Origin: an uncultured Campylobacter sp. | Lineage (GTDB): Bacteria; Campylobacterota; Campylobacteria; Campylobacterales; Campylobacteraceae | Length of the DNA: 6,563 bases | NCBI RefSeq assembly: GCF_938045535.1 | Contig: NZ_CALIMQ010000193.1 | Span: forward strand, 1 to 6,563 | Direction of reading: 5' to 3' | Shown: positions 4,468 through 6,563 of the stretch, one piece after another | Numbering within the stretch: position 1 is the first letter of the stretch | Layout: each line of letters begins with the position of its first letter | Made by a program: the position numbers and the translations under genes | The notes under the pieces: generated by a model | Databases searched by the model: none | What the model saw: only the letters and a program-made list of their open reading frames with translations | Told to the model about the DNA's origin: nothing

Positions 4468-6291
4468 ATGAGCGATATTATCGCATATAAACTTAACGGT
4501 GAAATTTACGATACTCAAAGTATCGGCGAGCACGCAAGCGAGGCGCAGCCGATATATTTCGATAACTCCGAGGACGCGCTAAAGGTGATCCGCCACTCCT
4601 GTGCGCATCTTTTGGCGCAGGCGGTGCGCGAGCTATACCCGAGCGCTAAATTTTTCGTGGGACCCGCGATCGAGGATGGGTTTTACTACGACATCCGCGT
4701 CAGCAAAGATAACGGCGAGAAGCTCGGCGAAGAGGATCTAAAGACGATCGAAAAAAAGATGCGTGCGCTCGCCGAGGCAAATTTAGAGATTAAAAAGATA
4801 GCTTCCACCAAAGAGGCGGTCGCGAAAAAATATGCAAACGACGATCTTAAGCAGGAAGTTTTAAAGCGCATTCCGGATGGCCCGGTTAGCTTATACGCGC
4901 AGGGCGAGTTTGAGGATATCTGCCGCGGCCCGCATGTGCAAAATACGAAATTTTTGAAAAATTTTGCTCTTACGCGCATCGCGGGGGCGTATCTCGGCGG
5001 CGACGAGAAGCGCGAGATGCTAACTCGCATCTACGGCGTCGTATTTGCCGATAAAGATAGCCTTAAAAAGCACCTTACGATGCTAGAAGAAGCTAAGAAG
5101 CGCGATCACCGAAAGCTCGGAGCCGAGATGAAATTTTTCACCTTTGACGAGCAGATCGGCGCAGGACTTCCGATCTGGCTTCCTGCGGGCACGAGGATGC
5201 GTATAAAGCTCGAGGAGCGCCTTTATAGGCAGCTTCGCAAGCGCGGCTACGAGCCGGTGCGCGGCCCTGAAATTTTAAAATCCGACGCGTGGAAGATCAG
5301 CGGGCATTACAGCAACTACAAAGAAAATATGTATTTTACGACGATCGAGGAGCAAGAATACGGCATCAAGCCGATGAACTGCGTCGGTCACATCAAGGTT
5401 TATCAAAGCGAGATCCGTTCATATCGCGATCTGCCGCTTAAATTTTGCGAGTACGGCGTCGTGCACCGCCACGAAAAAAGCGGTGTCTTGCACGGACTTT
5501 TCCGCGTGCGCGAGTTTACGCAGGACGACGCGCATCTGTTTGTGATGCCGAGTCAGATCAAAGAAAACGTCTATGAAATTTTAGATTTCGTTGAACTCTT
5601 GATGAAGGCTTTCGGATTTGAATACGAGCTTGAGATTTCGACCAAACCGCAAAAGGCGGTCGGCGACGACGAGGTTTGGGATATCGCGACGAAGGCTTTA
5701 AAAGACGCGCTTGACGAAAAGGGCTTAAAGTACGGCTTAGAGGAGGGCGGCGGCGCTTTTTACGGACCTAAGATCGATATCAAAATCACCGACGCGCTCG
5801 GCCGAAAATGGCAGTGCGGCACGGTTCAGGTCGATTTTAACCTGCCTGCACGCTTCGAGCTTGGCTACATCGACGAAAATAATGAAAAAAAGCAGCCTGT
5901 GATGCTGCATCGCGCAATTTTGGGAAGCTTCGAGCGCTTCGTGGGGATTTTGCTCGAGCATACCGCGGGCGAGCTTCCGTTTTGGATCTGTCCTACGCAG
6001 GTATCGATCGTGCCGATCGGCGAGGCGCACGCAGACTACGCGAAAGAAATTTTAAATTTGCTGTGCGAGGCAGGCATTGACGGTGAAATTTTAGATAAAA
6101 ACGAGACGTTAAATAAACGAATCAGAACGGCTGAAAAGCAGAAGGTGCCGCTCATCATCGTCCTAGGCGATAATGAAGTTTCGGCTCGCAGCGTGGCCTT
6201 GCGCGATCGCAGGGCGCGTGAACAGCGAAATTTAAGACTGGACGAGTTTTTAAATTTCGTAAAAGCTAAATTAAACGAGGTGAATTTTTGA
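4468..6291 (+). CDS. thrS: Threonyl-tRNA synthetase
   Basis: This 607-residue class II synthetase attaches threonine to tRNA-Thr in the cytoplasm. The order is a shortened N1 region (1-about 32), the N2 editing domain with H43-x3-H47 and C152-R-G-P-H156, the catalytic core, and a C-terminal anticodon-binding domain (about 510-607). The zinc and threonine site is C305, H356 and H481. Motif 2 is around R334-H-E336 through the LHGLFRVREFTQDDAH stretch (341-356), and motif 3 ends with R490. Relative to E. coli every one of these residues is shifted by exactly 30, so about half of the N1/TGS-like domain is missing; I recall the same in C. jejuni (about 602 residues). Residues matching the E. coli anticodon contacts (N545, E570, R579) are kept. 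The start has AAGGAA at 4454-4459, eight bases upstream. infC overlaps its stop. Regulation may involve the leader hairpin at 4423-4441. Confidence 0.98.
   Translation: MSDIIAYKLNGEIYDTQSIGEHASEAQPIYFDNSEDALKVIRHSCAHLLAQAVRELYPSAKFFVGPAIEDGFYYDIRVSKDNGEKLGEEDLKTIEKKMRALAEANLEIKKIASTKEAVAKKYANDDLKQEVLKRIPDGPVSLYAQGEFEDICRGPHVQNTKFLKNFALTRIAGAYLGGDEKREMLTRIYGVVFADKDSLKKHLTMLEEAKKRDHRKLGAEMKFFTFDEQIGAGLPIWLPAGTRMRIKLEERLYRQLRKRGYEPVRGPEILKSDAWKISGHYSNYKENMYFTTIEEQEYGIKPMNCVGHIKVYQSEIRSYRDLPLKFCEYGVVHRHEKSGVLHGLFRVREFTQDDAHLFVMPSQIKENVYEILDFVELLMKAFGFEYELEISTKPQKAVGDDEVWDIATKALKDALDEKGLKYGLEEGGGAFYGPKIDIKITDALGRKWQCGTVQVDFNLPARFELGYIDENNEKKQPVMLHRAILGSFERFVGILLEHTAGELPFWICPTQVSIVPIGEAHADYAKEILNLLCEAGIDGEILDKNETLNKRIRTAEKQKVPLIIVLGDNEVSARSVALRDRRAREQRNLRLDEFLNFVKAKLNEVNF
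6277..6283 (+). promoter_or_regulatory. Ribosome binding site that fixes the infC TTG start
   Basis: GAGGTGA lies inside the last codons of thrS, with GAGG ending seven bases before TTG 6288. It is a strong match to the anti-Shine-Dalgarno and is the main reason for choosing TTG. There is no ATG in the infC frame until codon 62, and the only other candidate upstream, ATT at 6270, has no such site. Confidence 0.8.
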
Positions 6292-6563
6292 GCAGAGGCA
6301 AAGAGGTTTTTCTAAACGAGGACATTCCGGCTAGCGAAGTCAGGTGCATAGGCGATAACGGCGAGGTTTACGGCATAATTTCAAAGGCGCAGGCGCTGCA
6401 AATTGCCGAGCGAGAGGGCGTGGATCTGGTTTTGATAGCGCCCGATGCAAAGCCGCCCGTTTGCAAGGTCATGAACTACAGCAAATTTCGCTATCAGCAG
6501 GAAAAAAAGCTCAAAGAGGCGAAAAAAAAGCAAAAAATCATCGAGGTCAAAGAGATCAAGCTG
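6288..6563 (+). CDS. infC: Translation initiation factor IF-3, N-terminal part (cut by window edge)
   Basis: Ninety-two codons are visible and the frame is open to the right edge, so this is a complete 5' end of a truncated record. IF-3 binds the 30S subunit, prevents premature 50S joining and proofreads the initiator tRNA-start codon pairing. The visible part is the whole N-terminal domain and the start of the basic linker: VRCIGDNGEVYGI (18-30), DLVLIAPDAKPPVCK (46-60), the family signature segment KVMNYSKFRY (60-69), then the Lys-rich linker (73-83). The usual MDYGKF is MNYSKF here, within the variation known for the family. Translation starts at TTG 6288, which overlaps the thrS TGA by four bases, with a strong Shine-Dalgarno at 6277-6283. 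UUG is not the AUU start used for E. coli infC autoregulation. rpmI and rplT probably follow outside the window. Confidence 0.96.
   Translation, partial: MSRGKEVFLNEDIPASEVRCIGDNGEVYGIISKAQALQIAEREGVDLVLIAPDAKPPVCKVMNYSKFRYQQEKKLKEAKKKQKIIEVKEIKL

Noticed and set aside
4686..6030. Minus-strand open frames inside thrS (4686-5030 and 5737-6030)
   Set aside because: Both lie wholly opposite conserved ThrRS domains and have no recognisable protein content.
6270..6290. ATT at 6270 as an AUU-type start of infC, by analogy with E. coli
   Set aside because: There is no Shine-Dalgarno at suitable distance. GAGGTGA is ideally placed for TTG 6288, and the protein from TTG matches the expected N-terminus.

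Overview
The window looks like a chromosomal segment of a Campylobacter, probably one of the higher-GC, oral-type species rather than C. jejuni. The reasons are the constant AAATTT/AAAATTTT motif inside and between genes, the residue-level similarity of threonyl-tRNA synthetase and IF3 to the Campylobacter proteins as I remember them (including a shortened N1 domain in ThrRS), and the thrS-infC order. The species call is inference; no marker here settles it.

Layout. Positions 1-346 are a gene-poor, AT-rich stretch. Two genes follow on the minus strand: nfo (endonuclease IV, 347-1201) and, upstream of it, a small secreted lipoprotein of unknown function (1564-2058). They are separated by a 362-nt GC-rich, palindrome-bearing gap (1202-1563). 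The lipoprotein gene is divergent from a tRNA-Glu(UUC) gene (2136-2210, plus strand), and both start from a shared 77-nt spacer. After a 235-nt AT-rich spacer, the plus strand carries a protein-kinase-fold phosphotransferase-like gene (2446-3174), a Bcr/CflA-type MFS exporter overlapping it by 8 nt (3167-4366), a 101-nt leader, thrS (4468-6291), and infC, which overlaps the thrS stop by 4 nt and runs off the right edge (6288-6563).

How the genes work together. tRNA-Glu, thrS and infC belong to translation. thrS-infC is a translationally coupled pair of the common thrS-infC-rpmI-rplT type. The kinase-like protein and the exporter form a second coupled pair whose joint job is not known. nfo is a stand-alone base-excision-repair gene.

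Most of the window is ordinary housekeeping DNA, and I see no new multigene defence or mobile system. The points worth a second look are small: a possible anticodon-like hairpin in the thrS leader; an altered catalytic loop in the kinase-like protein; two mutually exclusive hairpins in front of that gene, which has no Shine-Dalgarno; and a perfect 20-bp palindrome in the gap between the lipoprotein gene and nfo.
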